Of a stretch of 64,000 bases of DNA, positions 42,900 to 52,192 are shown one piece after another. The stretch is from Sva-07 sp963707515 (GTDB lineage: Bacteria; Actinomycetota; Acidimicrobiia; Acidimicrobiales; Ilumatobacteraceae). Location of the stretch: assembly GCA_963707515.1 (NCBI GenBank), contig CAVPQI010000001.1, forward strand, positions 62,001-126,000. Reading direction: 5' to 3'. The first letter of the stretch is position 1. Each line of letters starts with the position of its first letter. A model generated the notes under the pieces. That model did no database searches. It had not been told where the DNA came from and was given only the letters and a program-made list of their open reading frames with translations. The position numbers and the translations under genes were made by a program.

Positions 42900-43610
42900 A
42901 TGGCTACGTCCACCATCCAGCGGCTGCTCGACGCCGGTGTCGAGTTCACCAATCTCTCCAAGAAGCAGGCCGAAGCGATCGTGTCACCGCTCGTGAAAGC
43001 CGGCGAGGTGCGCCGTCGTGACGCCGAGTCGGCGGTGCAGGCGTTGCTCGATCGCACCCGCGAGACATCGAACAAGGTCTCCGACACGGTCCAGCGCGAG
43101 GTCGCCAAGCAACTCGAGTGGTTCTCGGAGCGCTTCGACGAGCTCGAGGACCGGTTCGAGGAGTTCGCCGAGCAGTTCGCCGAGCGGGCGGCTCGCACCG
43201 CCTCATCCGACGCGCCCGCGGCCGCGTCGACGTCCGCGGCGGAGTCGGCAGCCACGAAGACGGCTGCGACGTCGAGCACCGCCACGAAGTCGGCAGCCAA
43301 GAAGCGCACCGCCACGAAGGCTGCAGCCACGAAGTCGGCAACGGCGAAGGCGCCGGCGAAGAAGACCACCGCGGCGAAGAAGAGCACCGCGGCGAAGAAG
43401 AGCACCGTCAAGAAGTCGGCGGCAACGAAGTCGACAGCGAAGAAGGCGGCCGCGAAGAAGGCGGCCGCGAAGACGTCGGCACCAAAGAAGACCGCGGCAA
43501 AGAAGACCGCGGCCAAGAAGACCGCGGCACGCAAGGCACCCGCCACGACGACCGCCGCCACCCAGGCCGCGACGCCGCCGACGGCCGCCGCCCCGAGCAC
43601 CACCGCCTGA
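42900..43610 (+). CDS. Histone H1-like Lys/Ala-rich protein with helical N-terminus
   Basis: 236 residues. The first 100 form a predicted helical, phasin-like domain (LLDAGVEFTNLSKKQAEAIV, then ERFDELEDRFEEFAEQFAER as a likely coiled coil). From about residue 105 the sequence is AAKK, TAAKK and SAAKK repeats, low in complexity and strongly basic, as in bacterial H1-like tails. The DNA repeats itself here: 15-bp GAAGAAG(A/G)-type units at 43375-43410 and 43438-43530. It likely binds DNA or polyphosphate. In mycobacteria the small unrelated gene Rv1693 is at this place. Confidence 0.8.
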   Translation: MATSTIQRLLDAGVEFTNLSKKQAEAIVSPLVKAGEVRRRDAESAVQALLDRTRETSNKVSDTVQREVAKQLEWFSERFDELEDRFEEFAEQFAERAARTASSDAPAAASTSAAESAATKTAATSSTATKSAAKKRTATKAAATKSATAKAPAKKTTAAKKSTAAKKSTVKKSAATKSTAKKAAAKKAAAKTSAPKKTAAKKTAAKKTAARKAPATTTAATQAATPPTAAAPSTTA

Positions 43611-43616
43611 CCGCAG

Positions 43617-44375
43617 GTGACCACGCGCCGGCGTCTCGACGCCGAGCTCGTCCGTCGCGGCCTGACCGCCAGCCGGTCCGAAGCACAATCGCTGATCGCC
43701 GCCAACCGTGTGCTGGTCAACGGCTCGGTGGCCGACAAGTCGGCGCGCCAGGTGGCACCCGCCGATGCGGTCGTCGTCGAGGGACCGCCCCCGCGGTTCG
43801 TCGGGCGCGGCGGCGAGAAGCTCGACCGTGCGCTCGACGAGTTCCAAGTCGACCCCTCGGGCCGTCGGGCGCTCGACGTCGGCGCCTCGACCGGCGGGTT
43901 CACCGACTGCCTGCTGCAGCGTGGTGCGACGCACGTCGTCGCCCTCGACGTCGGCCACGGCCAGCTCCACGAACGCCTGCGCGCCGATGCTCGGGTCACC
44001 AACCTCGAACGCACCAACGTCCGCCATGCCACCGTCGACGACATCGACGGGCCCGTCGACCTGCTCGTCGGTGACCTGTCGTTCATCTCGTTGCGATTGG
44101 TGATCCCCACACTGACCACCCTGTGCCAACCTGGGGCAGACATGGTGCTGCTGGTCAAACCACAGTTCGAGGCCGGCCGCCGCGAGGTCGATCGTGGCCG
44201 CGGGGTGATCACCGACCCACAGATCCACGAGCGGGTGCGCGAGGAGGTCGCGGCGGCGCTCGTCGACGCCGGTTGCGCCGTCGTCGGTTGGACCGATTCG
44301 CCGATCACCGGCGCCGACGGCAACCGCGAGTTCCTCGTGCACGCCCGCGCACCCGGCGAGCGGAGCCAGCGATGA
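43617..44375 (+). CDS. tlyA: TlyA family 23S/16S rRNA 2'-O-methyltransferase
   Basis: 252 residues. An S4 domain (RRLDAELVRRGLTASRSEAQ, VLVNGSVADKSARQV) leads into an FtsJ-type methyltransferase with VGRGGEKLDRALDEFQ, the AdoMet loop ALDVGASTGGFTDCLL and LVGDLSFISLRLV, KPQFEAGRREV. The K-D-K-E type residues are present. In mycobacteria TlyA methylates C1409 of 16S and C1920 of 23S rRNA. The start is GTG, just after the histone-like gene. Confidence 0.94.
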   Translation: MTTRRRLDAELVRRGLTASRSEAQSLIAANRVLVNGSVADKSARQVAPADAVVVEGPPPRFVGRGGEKLDRALDEFQVDPSGRRALDVGASTGGFTDCLLQRGATHVVALDVGHGQLHERLRADARVTNLERTNVRHATVDDIDGPVDLLVGDLSFISLRLVIPTLTTLCQPGADMVLLVKPQFEAGRREVDRGRGVITDPQIHERVREEVAAALVDAGCAVVGWTDSPITGADGNREFLVHARAPGERSQR

Positions 44376-45220
44376 GCGGCATCGCCCTGATCCCACACCG
44401 CGAGCGGGCCGTGGCACGCCGTCACGTCGACGCCGCCGCCCAGTGGTGCGCCGCCAACGGCGTCGACTTCTGGGTGCCGCCGGCCGACGCCGCGGCGCTC
44501 GACGTCGAACGATTCGCTGCCGAGCGGCCGGTGGCATCGGCCGACCTCGTGCTCAGCCTCGGTGGCGACGGGACGATGCTGCGCAGCGTGCGCCTGCTGG
44601 AAGGCGCCGCCGTGCCGCTGCTCGGTGTCAACCTCGGCGCCCTCGGCTACCTCACCGAGGTGGAGCCAGACGACCTCGACGACGCCCTGAGCCGTTTCTT
44701 CGCCGGCCCCGAGGACGGCCGCTGGCACGTCGACGAGCGGATGATGCTCGACGTCCTCGTCAACGGCGAACCGGTCGGCCGGGCGCTCAACGAGGCGGTC
44801 GTGGAGAAGTCGGAGTCGGGCCACACCGTGCGTCTGCTGGCGCGGATCGACGGCGAGCCGTTCACGTACTACGCCGCCGACGGGCTGATCGTCGCCACCC
44901 CGACCGGGTCGACCGCCTACTCGCTGTCGGCCCGCGGTCCGATCGTGTCGCCACGACACCGGGCGATCCTGCTGACGCCGGTGTCGCCGCACATGCTGTT
45001 CGACCGCTCCCTCGTCCTCGACCCGTCGGAGGTCGTCGAGATCGAGGTCACCGGCTACCGCCGTGCCGAGCTGGCCGTCGACGGGCAACCGACGGCGTCG
45101 CTCGACGAGGGCGACGTGGTCCGCTGTTCACCGTCGACGGCGACGGCACGCTTCGTGCGCTTCGGCGTGGAGCGCTACCACCAGATCCTGAAGGCCAAGT
45201 TCGGCCTCGCCGACCGATGA
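44372..45220 (+). CDS. nadK: NAD kinase
   Basis: 282 residues. It phosphorylates NAD to NADP. LVLSLGGDGTMLRSVRLL is the GGDGT motif, GVNLGALGYLTEVEP and NEAVVEKSESGHTVRL follow, and ADGLIVATPTGSTAYSLSARGP is the second conserved block. It ends with the small beta domain. It overlaps tlyA by ATGA. The order tlyA-nadK-recN is conserved in actinobacteria. Confidence 0.96.
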   Translation: MSGIALIPHRERAVARRHVDAAAQWCAANGVDFWVPPADAAALDVERFAAERPVASADLVLSLGGDGTMLRSVRLLEGAAVPLLGVNLGALGYLTEVEPDDLDDALSRFFAGPEDGRWHVDERMMLDVLVNGEPVGRALNEAVVEKSESGHTVRLLARIDGEPFTYYAADGLIVATPTGSTAYSLSARGPIVSPRHRAILLTPVSPHMLFDRSLVLDPSEVVEIEVTGYRRAELAVDGQPTASLDEGDVVRCSPSTATARFVRFGVERYHQILKAKFGLADR

Positions 45221-45250
45221 ACGCCGCGCCAGGGGTGCCCGGCGTCGTCC

Positions 45251-45322
45251 CGACGTTCCGGTCGCAACGGACGGTCCGGACGCACGCGACGTTCCGGTCG
45301 CCCCCGATGTTCCGGACACACT
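45251..45322 (+). repeat. Degenerate 18-bp tandem units between nadK and recN
   Basis: Four units of 17-19 bp share a CGACGTTCCGGTCGC-like core. The first and third copies are identical over 15 bp (45251 and 45287). A 41-codon frame (ATG 45217 to 45342) crosses it with a matching FRS/FRT repeat, but it is probably chance. Role unknown. Confidence 0.55.
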
Positions 45323-45346
45323 CGACGGACGGACGGCGGTGACGCC

Positions 45347-46946
45347 GTGCTGAGCGAGCTGCACATCGAGAACCTCGGCGTCATCGAGCGGGCCGAGCTC
45401 GTGCTCGGGCCCGGGCTGACTGCCGTCACCGGCGAGACCGGCGCCGGCAAGACGATGATCGTCGAGGCGATCGAGCTGCTCGTCGGCGGGCGAGCCGACG
45501 CGACGATGGTCCGCCCCGGCGCCGACGAGGCCCGCGTCGACGGCCGGCTCGTCGACGACGCCGGCAACGAAATCGTGCTCACCCGGGTCATCCCGGCCGA
45601 CGGCCGGTCGCGGGCGCTACGTCAACGGGCGTCTGGCGACGGTCGCCTCGCTCGCCGACGCCGCCGACGGGCTGGTCGACCTCCACGGTCAGCACGCCCA
45701 CCAATCGTTGCTCGTCGGTGGCGACCCAGCGGGCTGCCCTCGACACGCTTCGGCGGGATCGACCTGCGACCGTTGCGCGCCGCTCGCGGCGCGATCACCG
45801 AGATCGATGCCGAACTCGCCGCGCTCGGCGGCGACGAGCGGGCCCGGGCGCGGGAGATCGACCTGCTCCGCTTCCAGGTCGCCGAGCTCGACGCCGCGGG
45901 CATCAGCGACCCCGACGAGGACGAGCTGCTCGACCGCGAGGAGTCGGTACTCGCCGATGCCATCGCCCACCGCGAGGCTGCCGTCGCCGCCCTCGCCGCA
46001 CTGATCGACGACGGCGGCGCCCGCGACCGGCTCGGTGTCGCCCTCGGCCACCTCGACGGGCGGGCTCCGTTCGAGGATGCAACCGAGCGCCTCCGCAACC
46101 TGCTCGCCGAGCTCGACGATCTCACGTCCGACGTCCGCGCCGGAGGTGAAGCGATCGACGAGTCGCCCGAGCGGCTGGCCGACGTGCGGACCCGGCGCCA
46201 GCTGCTCAACGACCTGCGCCGCAAGTACGGCGACGACCTCGCCGACGTCATGCGCTTCCACGCCGAAGCCGACGAGCGCCTCGCGCGAGCTGGAACAGTT
46301 CGACCGCCGCGCCGCCGAGCTCGACGAGCGTCGGGCGGCGGCGCTCGCCGAGGAACGTCGCCAGGCGTTGGCGGTCGGACGCGCCCGGCGCGCCGCCGGA
46401 CCACGGCTGGCGACGGCGGTCGAAGCGGAGCTGCAGCGAGCTGGCGATGCCGCACGCCTCGCTCGGCGTCGAGGTCGGCACCCACGACGATGACCACCCG
46501 GGCGACCAGGTGCAGTTCCTGCTCGCCGCCAACCCCGGCTCGCCGTTGCTGCCGCTGACCAGGTCGCCTCCGGCGGTGAGCTGGCCCGAGCGATGCTGGC
46601 GCTCCGGCTCGTCCTCGCCGAGGCGGACGCCGGCGACGACGGCACGCGCACGCTCGTGTTCGACGAGGTCGACGCCGGCATCGGTGGTGCGGCCGCGCAG
46701 CCGTCGGGCGAGGCGCTGGCCGAGCTCGCCCGCGCCCACCAGGTCCTCGTCGTCACCCACCTCGCCCAGGTCGCCGCCTCGGCCGGCCGCCACTTCACCG
46801 TCACCAAGACCGTGCGCGACGGCCAGACGTTCGCCACCGCCGCCGCGCTCGCCGCCGACGACCGCGTCGACGAGATCGCCCGGATGCTCTCCGGGTCGAC
46901 CACCGAGACCGCTCGCCAGCACGCCCGCGAGCTGCTGGCCCACTGA
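45347..46946 (+). CDS. recN: DNA repair protein RecN, frameshifted
   Basis: An SMC-like ATPase for double-strand break repair. LSELHIENLGVIERAELVL and the Walker A loop GETGAGKTMIVEAI start it. Then YVNGRLA, GLVDLHGQHAHQSLL, a coiled coil, QVASGGELARAMLALRL (signature), FDEVDAGIGG (Walker B) and VVTHLAQVAASAGRHF end it. Frame shifts near 45615, 45714, 45746, 46284, 46437 and 46560 interrupt it; most are single extra bases, and the last looks like a missing base. All catalytic motifs are intact. I infer assembly errors. About 535 residues. Confidence 0.87.
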
Positions 46947-47015
46947 CCGACCGACGACACGCGCCGCGCCATTTGGCGACGACGGTCCCATCCGCGTCGA
47001 TCACGGCATCGCGCG

Positions 47016-47021
47016 GTATGG
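47016..47021 (+). promoter_or_regulatory. Putative -10 box (TATGGT) of pyrG
   Basis: TATGGT lies 56 nt before the pyrG ATG, so the mRNA would have a leader of about 50 nt. A strong GGAGGAG ribosome binding site precedes the ATG. It is a contrast to the leaderless genes. Confidence 0.4.
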
Positions 47022-47077
47022 TGAGATCCCGTCGTGGTGTCGAACCTGATGCCCACTTGGAGACGGAGGAGCAACCG

Positions 47078-48770
47078 ATGCCGAAGCACATCTTCGTGAC
47101 CGGAGGGGTTGCCAGCTCGCTCGGCAAGGGTCTGACGGCGTCGTCGCTCGGCCGGCTGCTCAAGCTCCGCGGCCTGCGGGTCACGCATGCAGAAGCTCGA
47201 CCCCTACATCAACGTCGACCCGGGCACGATGAACCCGTTCGAGCACGGCGAGGTGTTCGTCACCGACGACGGCGGCGAGACCGACCTCGACCTCGGCCAC
47301 TACGAGCGCTTCATCGACGAGAACCTGTCGCGCGACTCCAACGCCACCACCGGATCGATCTACCAGGCGGTCCTCGCCGCCGAGCGCCGCGGCGACTACC
47401 TCGGCAAGACCGTCCAGGTGATCCCGCACATCACCGACGAGATCAAGCGGCGCATCCAGCCGCGTCGCCCCCGACGACGTCGACGTCGTCATCACCGAGG
47501 TCGGCGGCACGGTCGGCGACATCGAGATCCTGCCGTTCCTCGAGGCGATCCGCCAGTTCCGCAACGACGTCGGCCGCGACAACGTCTGCTACGTCCACGT
47601 CACCCTCGTGCCGTTCATCGGGCCGTCGGGCGAGCAGAAGACCAAGCCGACACAGCACTCGGTGACCGAGCTGCGCAGCCGCGGCATCCAGCCCGACGTC
47701 ATCGTGTGCCGCAGCGAGGAGCCGCTCTCCGACGACCTGAAGCGCAAGATCTCCAGCCTCTGCGACGTGCCGAGGAACGGCGGTCGTCAACGCCGCCGAC
47801 GCCAACAACATCTACGAGACTGCCGCTGATCCTGCACGACGAGGGCCTCGACGACTACGTCTGTGACGTGTTGCGCCTCGACGAGGGAGCCCCCGACCTG
47901 ACGCTCGTGGGAGACGCTCGTCGCCAAGGTCGAAGCGGCGACGATCCCGGTGCGGATCGGGCTGATCGGCAAGTACGTCGAGCTCCCCGACGCCTACCTG
48001 TCGGTCGTCGAGAGCCTCAAGCACGCCGGGTTCCACCACGGCGCCGACGTCGAGATCGAGTGGATCCAGGCCGGAGAGCGTCGAGGGGCTGCTCGCCGCC
48101 GGGCGACTCGCCGACCTCGACGGCATCGTCATCCCCGGTGGCTTCGGCGACCGCGGCGTCGAGGGCAAGATCGCCGCCGCCCGCTACGCCCGCGAAGAGC
48201 GTGATCCCGTGCCTCGGGCTGTGCCTCGGCCTGCAGGCGATGACGATCGAGTACGCCCGCAACGTCGTCGGCCTCGACCGGTGCCAACTCGACGCGAGTT
48301 CGATCCCACCACCCCGCACCCCGTGATCGACCTGATGCTCGAACAGCGCGAGGTCGAGGACAAGGGCGGCACGATGCGCCTCGGGGCGTACTTCGCCGTG
48401 CTCGGCGCCGAACTCGCAGGTCGCTGCGGCGTACGGCGACCCGGTGGTCAGCGAACGGCACCGCCACCGCTACGAGTTCAACGCGCGCTATCGCGCCCAG
48501 GTCGAATCCGCCGGGCTGTGGTGTTCGGGCACGTCGCCCGACAACCGGCTGGTCGAGTTCATCGAGCTGCCCGGCCACCCGTTCTGGGTCGGCACCCAGG
48601 CACATCCCGAGTTCAAGAGCCGCCCGGACCGCCCGCACCCGTTGTTCCGCGAACTGATCGCCGCTGCCCTCACCCGCCGCCAGGCCAGCGACGCCGATTC
48701 GGTCACCGACGCGCCGTCGGCGGTCGTCGAGCAGCAGCCCGCCGACTCGCTGCGTTCCGTGCGCTCGTGA
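47078..48770 (+). CDS. pyrG: CTP synthase, heavily frameshifted
   Basis: It aminates UTP to CTP. MPKHIFVTGGVASSLGKGLT is the synthetase start with its P-loop. After it come QKLDPYINVDPGTMNPFEHG, DVVITEVGGTVGDIE and GEQKTKPTQHSVTELRSRG. The glutaminase half has IVIPGGFGDRG, ECLGLCLGLQ-type nucleophile loop (CLGLCLGLQAM) and GTQAHPEFKSRP with the His-Glu pair. At least nine frame changes occur (near 47188, 47462, 47771, 47815, 47907, 48070, 48197, 48270-48296, 48417), nearly all from one extra base. About 560 residues. An essential gene would not be this broken in life. Confidence 0.88.
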
Positions 48771-49378
48771 CGGCAGACGGATTCCGCCGTCTCGGCGAGA
48801 CGCTCGTCCACCAAGGCCACATCTGGCACGTCGCCGTCGCCGAGTTCGAGGCGCCCGACGGCTCGACGTTCCGTCGCGACCTCGTCCGCTCGCCCGGGGC
48901 CGTCGCTGTCGTCCCGGTGCTCTTCGACGCCGAAGGCAACGCCTCGGTGGTCCTCGTCTCGCAGTACCGACCGGCGTACGAGCGGGCGATCATCGAGGTC
49001 CCGGCAGGCATGCGCGACATCGAGGGCGAGTCGACCGCCGAGGTCGCCCGCCGCGAACTCGCCGAAGAAGCCGGGTTGGCGGCGGCGTCGCTGGAGCTGC
49101 TCACCGAGATCCTGCCGTCGCCCGGCATGACCGACGCGGTGACCACGCTCTACCTCGCCACCGGATGCACGCCGGTCGCCGACGACCGCCAGGGTCCGGA
49201 GGAGGAGCACATGGAGCTCCTCAACGTGCCGCTGACCGATGCCGTGGCGATGGTCGAGCGGGGCGAGATCAGCGATGCCAAGTCGGTCGTCGCGCTGCTG
49301 TTCGCCGAGCGACGCCTGCTGGCTGCCGACCGTGGTGCCGTGACGCCACCGCCCGAGCCGGGCGCGACATCGGATTGA
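48767..49378 (+). CDS. ADP-ribose pyrophosphatase (NUDIX hydrolase)
   Basis: 203 residues. The Nudix box is GESTAEVARRELAEEAGL near residue 83, with the pre-box Gly in VPAGMRDIEGE. AVAVVPVLFDAEG, VVLVSQYRPAYERAIIEVPA and LPSPGMTDAVTTLYLA match the ADP-ribose branch. Synteny: Rv1700 is at this place after pyrG. It starts with GTG overlapping the pyrG stop. Confidence 0.92.
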   Translation: MTADGFRRLGETLVHQGHIWHVAVAEFEAPDGSTFRRDLVRSPGAVAVVPVLFDAEGNASVVLVSQYRPAYERAIIEVPAGMRDIEGESTAEVARRELAEEAGLAAASLELLTEILPSPGMTDAVTTLYLATGCTPVADDRQGPEEEHMELLNVPLTDAVAMVERGEISDAKSVVALLFAERRLLAADRGAVTPPPEPGATSD

Positions 49379-49398
49379 CGGCGAGCGGGAGCGGGACG

Positions 49399-50316
49399 AT
49401 GCTGCCGCTCGAGATCGAGGAGTTCCTCTCCTGGATGGTCGCCGAGAAGGGACGCTCGGCGAACACGATCAGCGCCTATCGCCGCGATCTCATCGGCTAC
49501 GACGAATGGCTGCGCGCCCGCGGCCGCAGCGTCACCAGCGTCACCCACGACGAGCTCGTCGCCTTCGTCGTCGAACAGCGGGGGAGCGATCGGGCGACGT
49601 CGTCGGTCGCCCGCCAGCTGGCGGCGATCCGCATGCTCCACCGCTATCTCGCCGTCGAGGAGATCCGCGCCGACGACCCGGCGCACGACCTCGAAGGTGT
49701 GCGCGTCCCCGCCGGGATCCCCAAGCCGCTCACCGAGGAGGCGGTCGGCAGGATGATCGCGGCGATCAACGTCAACGACCCGATCGGGCGGCGTGATCTG
49801 GCCCTCGTCGAGCTGCTCTACGGCACCGGCGCCCGGATCTCCGAAGCGGTCGGCCTGTCGATCGGCGGGCTCGACCTCGACGCCCGTCTCGTCCGCCTCT
49901 ACGGCAAGGGCGCCAAGGAGCGCATCGTGCCGTTCGGCTCGCGCGCCGCGGCGGCGCTCGAGGACTGGTTCTCACCCGACGGACGGGCGCGGCTCGTGCC
50001 CCGCCGATGGCGCCGGCGCGACGACGCCGAGGCGGTCTTCCTGTCCACCCGCGGCGGGCGGCTGACCCGCCAGGCGGCGTGGCTGGTGATCAAGAAGTAC
50101 GGCCACCTCGCCGGTCTCGGCGAGGAGCTGTCGCCGCACGTCCTGCGCCACTCGTGCGCCACCCACCTCCTCGACCACGGCGCCGACCTGCGCATCGTCC
50201 AAGAGATGCTCGGCCACGCCTCCATCTCGACGACCCAGGTGTACACCAAGGTCAGCCAGGAACGGCTGTGGGAGGTGTACCGGGCGGCCCATCCTCGGGC
50301 CACACTGGACCGATGA
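49399..50316 (+). CDS. xerD: Site-specific tyrosine recombinase XerD
   Basis: 305 residues. It resolves chromosome dimers at dif with XerC. The N-terminal SAM-like core domain (MVAEKGRSANTISAYRRDLI) is followed by the catalytic domain with Arg in GTGARISEAVGL, Lys in YGKGAKERIVPFG, HVLRHSCATHLLDHGADLR (His-x-x-Arg), LGHASISTTQVYTKV (His, and the Tyr nucleophile). An upstream TTG at 49376 is possible. The next gene overlaps by ATGA. Confidence 0.94.
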   Translation: MLPLEIEEFLSWMVAEKGRSANTISAYRRDLIGYDEWLRARGRSVTSVTHDELVAFVVEQRGSDRATSSVARQLAAIRMLHRYLAVEEIRADDPAHDLEGVRVPAGIPKPLTEEAVGRMIAAINVNDPIGRRDLALVELLYGTGARISEAVGLSIGGLDLDARLVRLYGKGAKERIVPFGSRAAAALEDWFSPDGRARLVPRRWRRRDDAEAVFLSTRGGRLTRQAAWLVIKKYGHLAGLGEELSPHVLRHSCATHLLDHGADLRIVQEMLGHASISTTQVYTKVSQERLWEVYRAAHPRATLDR

Positions 50317-50753
50317 AGAAGCTCTGGCACCTCGCCGCCCGGTTCTTCACGTCGCTGTCGCCGCGCCCGCCGGCCGACGACGACGTGGCGTGGGCGCGCC
50401 AGCACCTCCTGCCGGCCGAGGCCGACCTGTGGTTGGCACAGTCGAACCAGGACCAGCGGCACAGTGCCGCCGTCGCCCGTCGCTTCGCCGCGGCGCGGCC
50501 CACCGCCACCCGCGAGGAGATCGCCGGTGCCCTGTTGCACGACGTCGGCAAGATCGAATGCGGTCTCGGGACGTTCGGCCGTGTGGCGGCGACGATCGTC
50601 GGTCCCCGTACGACGTCGTTCCGCGCCTACCACGACCACGAGGAGATCGGGGCGGCGATGGCCGCCGCGGTCGGTTCCGCCCCCGCCACGGTCGACCTCG
50701 TCGCCGGCACCGGTCCCGCATTTGCCGACCTCCGCGCCAACGACCACGCCTGA
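50313..50753 (+). CDS. Small HD-domain protein (putative phosphohydrolase)
   Basis: 146 residues. SNQDQRHSAAVARRF (His), GALLHDVGKIECGLG (HD pair) and YHDHEEIGAAM (His) give the H..HD..H set of metal-dependent HD hydrolases. The C-terminus is short, as the fold needs. Its substrate is unknown. It overlaps the xerD stop by ATGA, so it is translated with xerD. Confidence 0.75.
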   Translation: MKKLWHLAARFFTSLSPRPPADDDVAWARQHLLPAEADLWLAQSNQDQRHSAAVARRFAAARPTATREEIAGALLHDVGKIECGLGTFGRVAATIVGPRTTSFRAYHDHEEIGAAMAAAVGSAPATVDLVAGTGPAFADLRANDHA

Positions 50754-50773
50754 CCGCGCCGTCCCAGCCGCCC

Positions 50774-50819
50774 TGGCGGTGAGGCGGTGAGGCGGCGAGG
50801 CGGTGAGGTGGCGAGGTGG
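50774..50819 (+). repeat. Short GGTGAGGCG-type tandem repeat
   Basis: About five 8-9 bp units of GTGAGGCG or GCGAGGTG fill most of the 80 bp between convergent genes. No hairpin is evident. Likely slippage. Confidence 0.6.
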
Positions 50820-50833
50820 CGTGCAGCCGTCGC

Positions 50834-52171
50834 TCAGCTGCCTGTTGGCGACAGGGGGAGCAGCCGCCGGACGCGCCAGAGGTTGACGGCGGCGCGGAGG
50901 CACATCCACGCCAGCAGGCCGAGCCAGATGGCGGTGATCCCGGCACCCGGCGTGAGCACGACGAGCGCACCGACCGGCGCAACGGCGATCAGGTAGCCGA
51001 GCGCAGCCACGCCGAGGAACCGGTAGTCGCCGGCGCCGATCAGCACGCCGTCGCCAGCGAAGGCGATCCCGCCCGGGACGAGCATCACCGCCAGCAGCAG
51101 CATCGCCGTGGTCGCCAGGGATCGCACGTCGGCGTCGTCGCTGAACAGGGCCGGCAGCACCGGCGACAGCGCTGCCACGACGAGCCCGAGCATCGCCCCG
51201 GCGATCGTCGAGAGCACGGTCACCCGCCGGGCGATCAACGCGGCGTCACCGTCATCGACCCCGAGCGCATCGGCGACCAGCGTCTGGGCGGGGACGGACA
51301 GGGCGTCGAGCACGAGGGCCAGGAACGTGAACAGGGTGATCGCAACCTGATGGGCGGCGAGCGTCTCGTCGTCGACGCGGGCGGCGAGCGCCGTCGCCCC
51401 CGTGAGCACGGCGAGCATCGACCCGACGCGCAGGAGCAGGTGCTTGCCGGCGGTGACCAGCGGCGACATCTCCTCCCACGACGGGGTCCGGCGTCCAGCA
51501 GGGCGCAACTGGCGACGGACGGCGACGAGGAAGGCGATCGCGGCGGCGGCCTGGGCGGCGACCGTCGACCACGCCGCACCGGCGATGCCGAGGTCGAGCA
51601 TGAACACCAGCAGCACCTCGAGCACCAGGTCGAACAGGGTGGCGCCGAGCACGATCACCAGCGGCGTGCGGTAGTCGGCGGCGCCGCGCAGGCTGCCCTG
51701 CGCGGCGAGGGTGACGAGGACGAACGGCACCCCGACGGCCGAGATCTGCAGGTAGAGCGTGCCGTGACCGGCCGCTGCACCATCGGCCCCGAAGGCGCCG
51801 ACGAGAGGTCCGGCGGCGAAGAGCAGCACCGGGGTGACCGCGACGGCGACGATCGCCGACAGCCAGATCGCCTGCACACCGACGTCGGCCGCTGCCCCGG
51901 TCTGCTGCGCCGCCAGGCGCCGGGCGACACGTTCGGTCGTGCCGTAGGTCAAGAAGTTGGACCCGGCGAGCACCAACGACAGCACGGCGACGGCAACGGC
52001 GAGACCCGCCAGTTGCTCGGTGCCGATGCGGCCGACGATCGCCGTGTCGACCAACCGGTACAACGGCTCGATGGCCAGCGTCCCCAGCGCCGGGACGCCG
52101 AGGGCGATGATCCGCCGGTCGGTCCGGCGTTCTCGTGATTTGATGCGGTGACTATTGCCGGACGAGATCAC
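50834..52171 (-). CDS. MATE/DinF family efflux protein
   Basis: 445 residues with 12 predicted membrane helices. LGVPALGTLAIEPLYRLVDTAIVGRIG is a MATE N-terminus, and two similar halves repeat the fold (VGSMLAVLTGATALAARVDDETLAAHQVAI in the second). DinF-type members export cations or toxic compounds with Na+ or H+. The first codons (GTG at 52171, SSGNSHRIKSRERRTDRR) overlap a 13-bp inverted repeat, so the start is uncertain. Downstream of trpS on the same strand, gap 21 bp. Confidence 0.85.
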   Translation of the reverse strand: MISSGNSHRIKSRERRTDRRIIALGVPALGTLAIEPLYRLVDTAIVGRIGTEQLAGLAVAVAVLSLVLAGSNFLTYGTTERVARRLAAQQTGAAADVGVQAIWLSAIVAVAVTPVLLFAAGPLVGAFGADGAAAGHGTLYLQISAVGVPFVLVTLAAQGSLRGAADYRTPLVIVLGATLFDLVLEVLLVFMLDLGIAGAAWSTVAAQAAAAIAFLVAVRRQLRPAGRRTPSWEEMSPLVTAGKHLLLRVGSMLAVLTGATALAARVDDETLAAHQVAITLFTFLALVLDALSVPAQTLVADALGVDDGDAALIARRVTVLSTIAGAMLGLVVAALSPVLPALFSDDADVRSLATTAMLLLAVMLVPGGIAFAGDGVLIGAGDYRFLGVAALGYLIAVAPVGALVVLTPGAGITAIWLGLLAWMCLRAAVNLWRVRRLLPLSPTGS

Positions 52172-52179
52172 GAGAACGC
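52127..52179. terminator. 13-bp perfect inverted repeat between trpS and the MATE gene
   Basis: GCGTTCTCGTGAT (52127) and its exact complement (52167) flank a 27-nt loop. It begins 14 bp after the trpS stop and covers the MATE start. It may end trpS transcription or regulate the MATE gene. Confidence 0.4.
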
Positions 52180-52192
52180 GCCGGCACGACGG

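Noticed and set aside
41918..45088. 1056-codon frame on the minus strand across tlyA, nadK and the histone-like gene
   Set aside because: Opposite genes with clear motifs; the repeated Ala/Val pattern is only the reverse of the Lys/Ala repeat.
45217..45342. 41-codon gene between nadK and recN
   Set aside because: It has ATGA overlap but a basic repeat composition that follows from the DNA repeat, and no start signal of its own.
45347..48770. Programmed frameshifting or real pseudogenes in recN and pyrG
   Set aside because: Six to ten shifts per gene, without slippery sites, in essential or conserved genes. Sequencing error is simpler.
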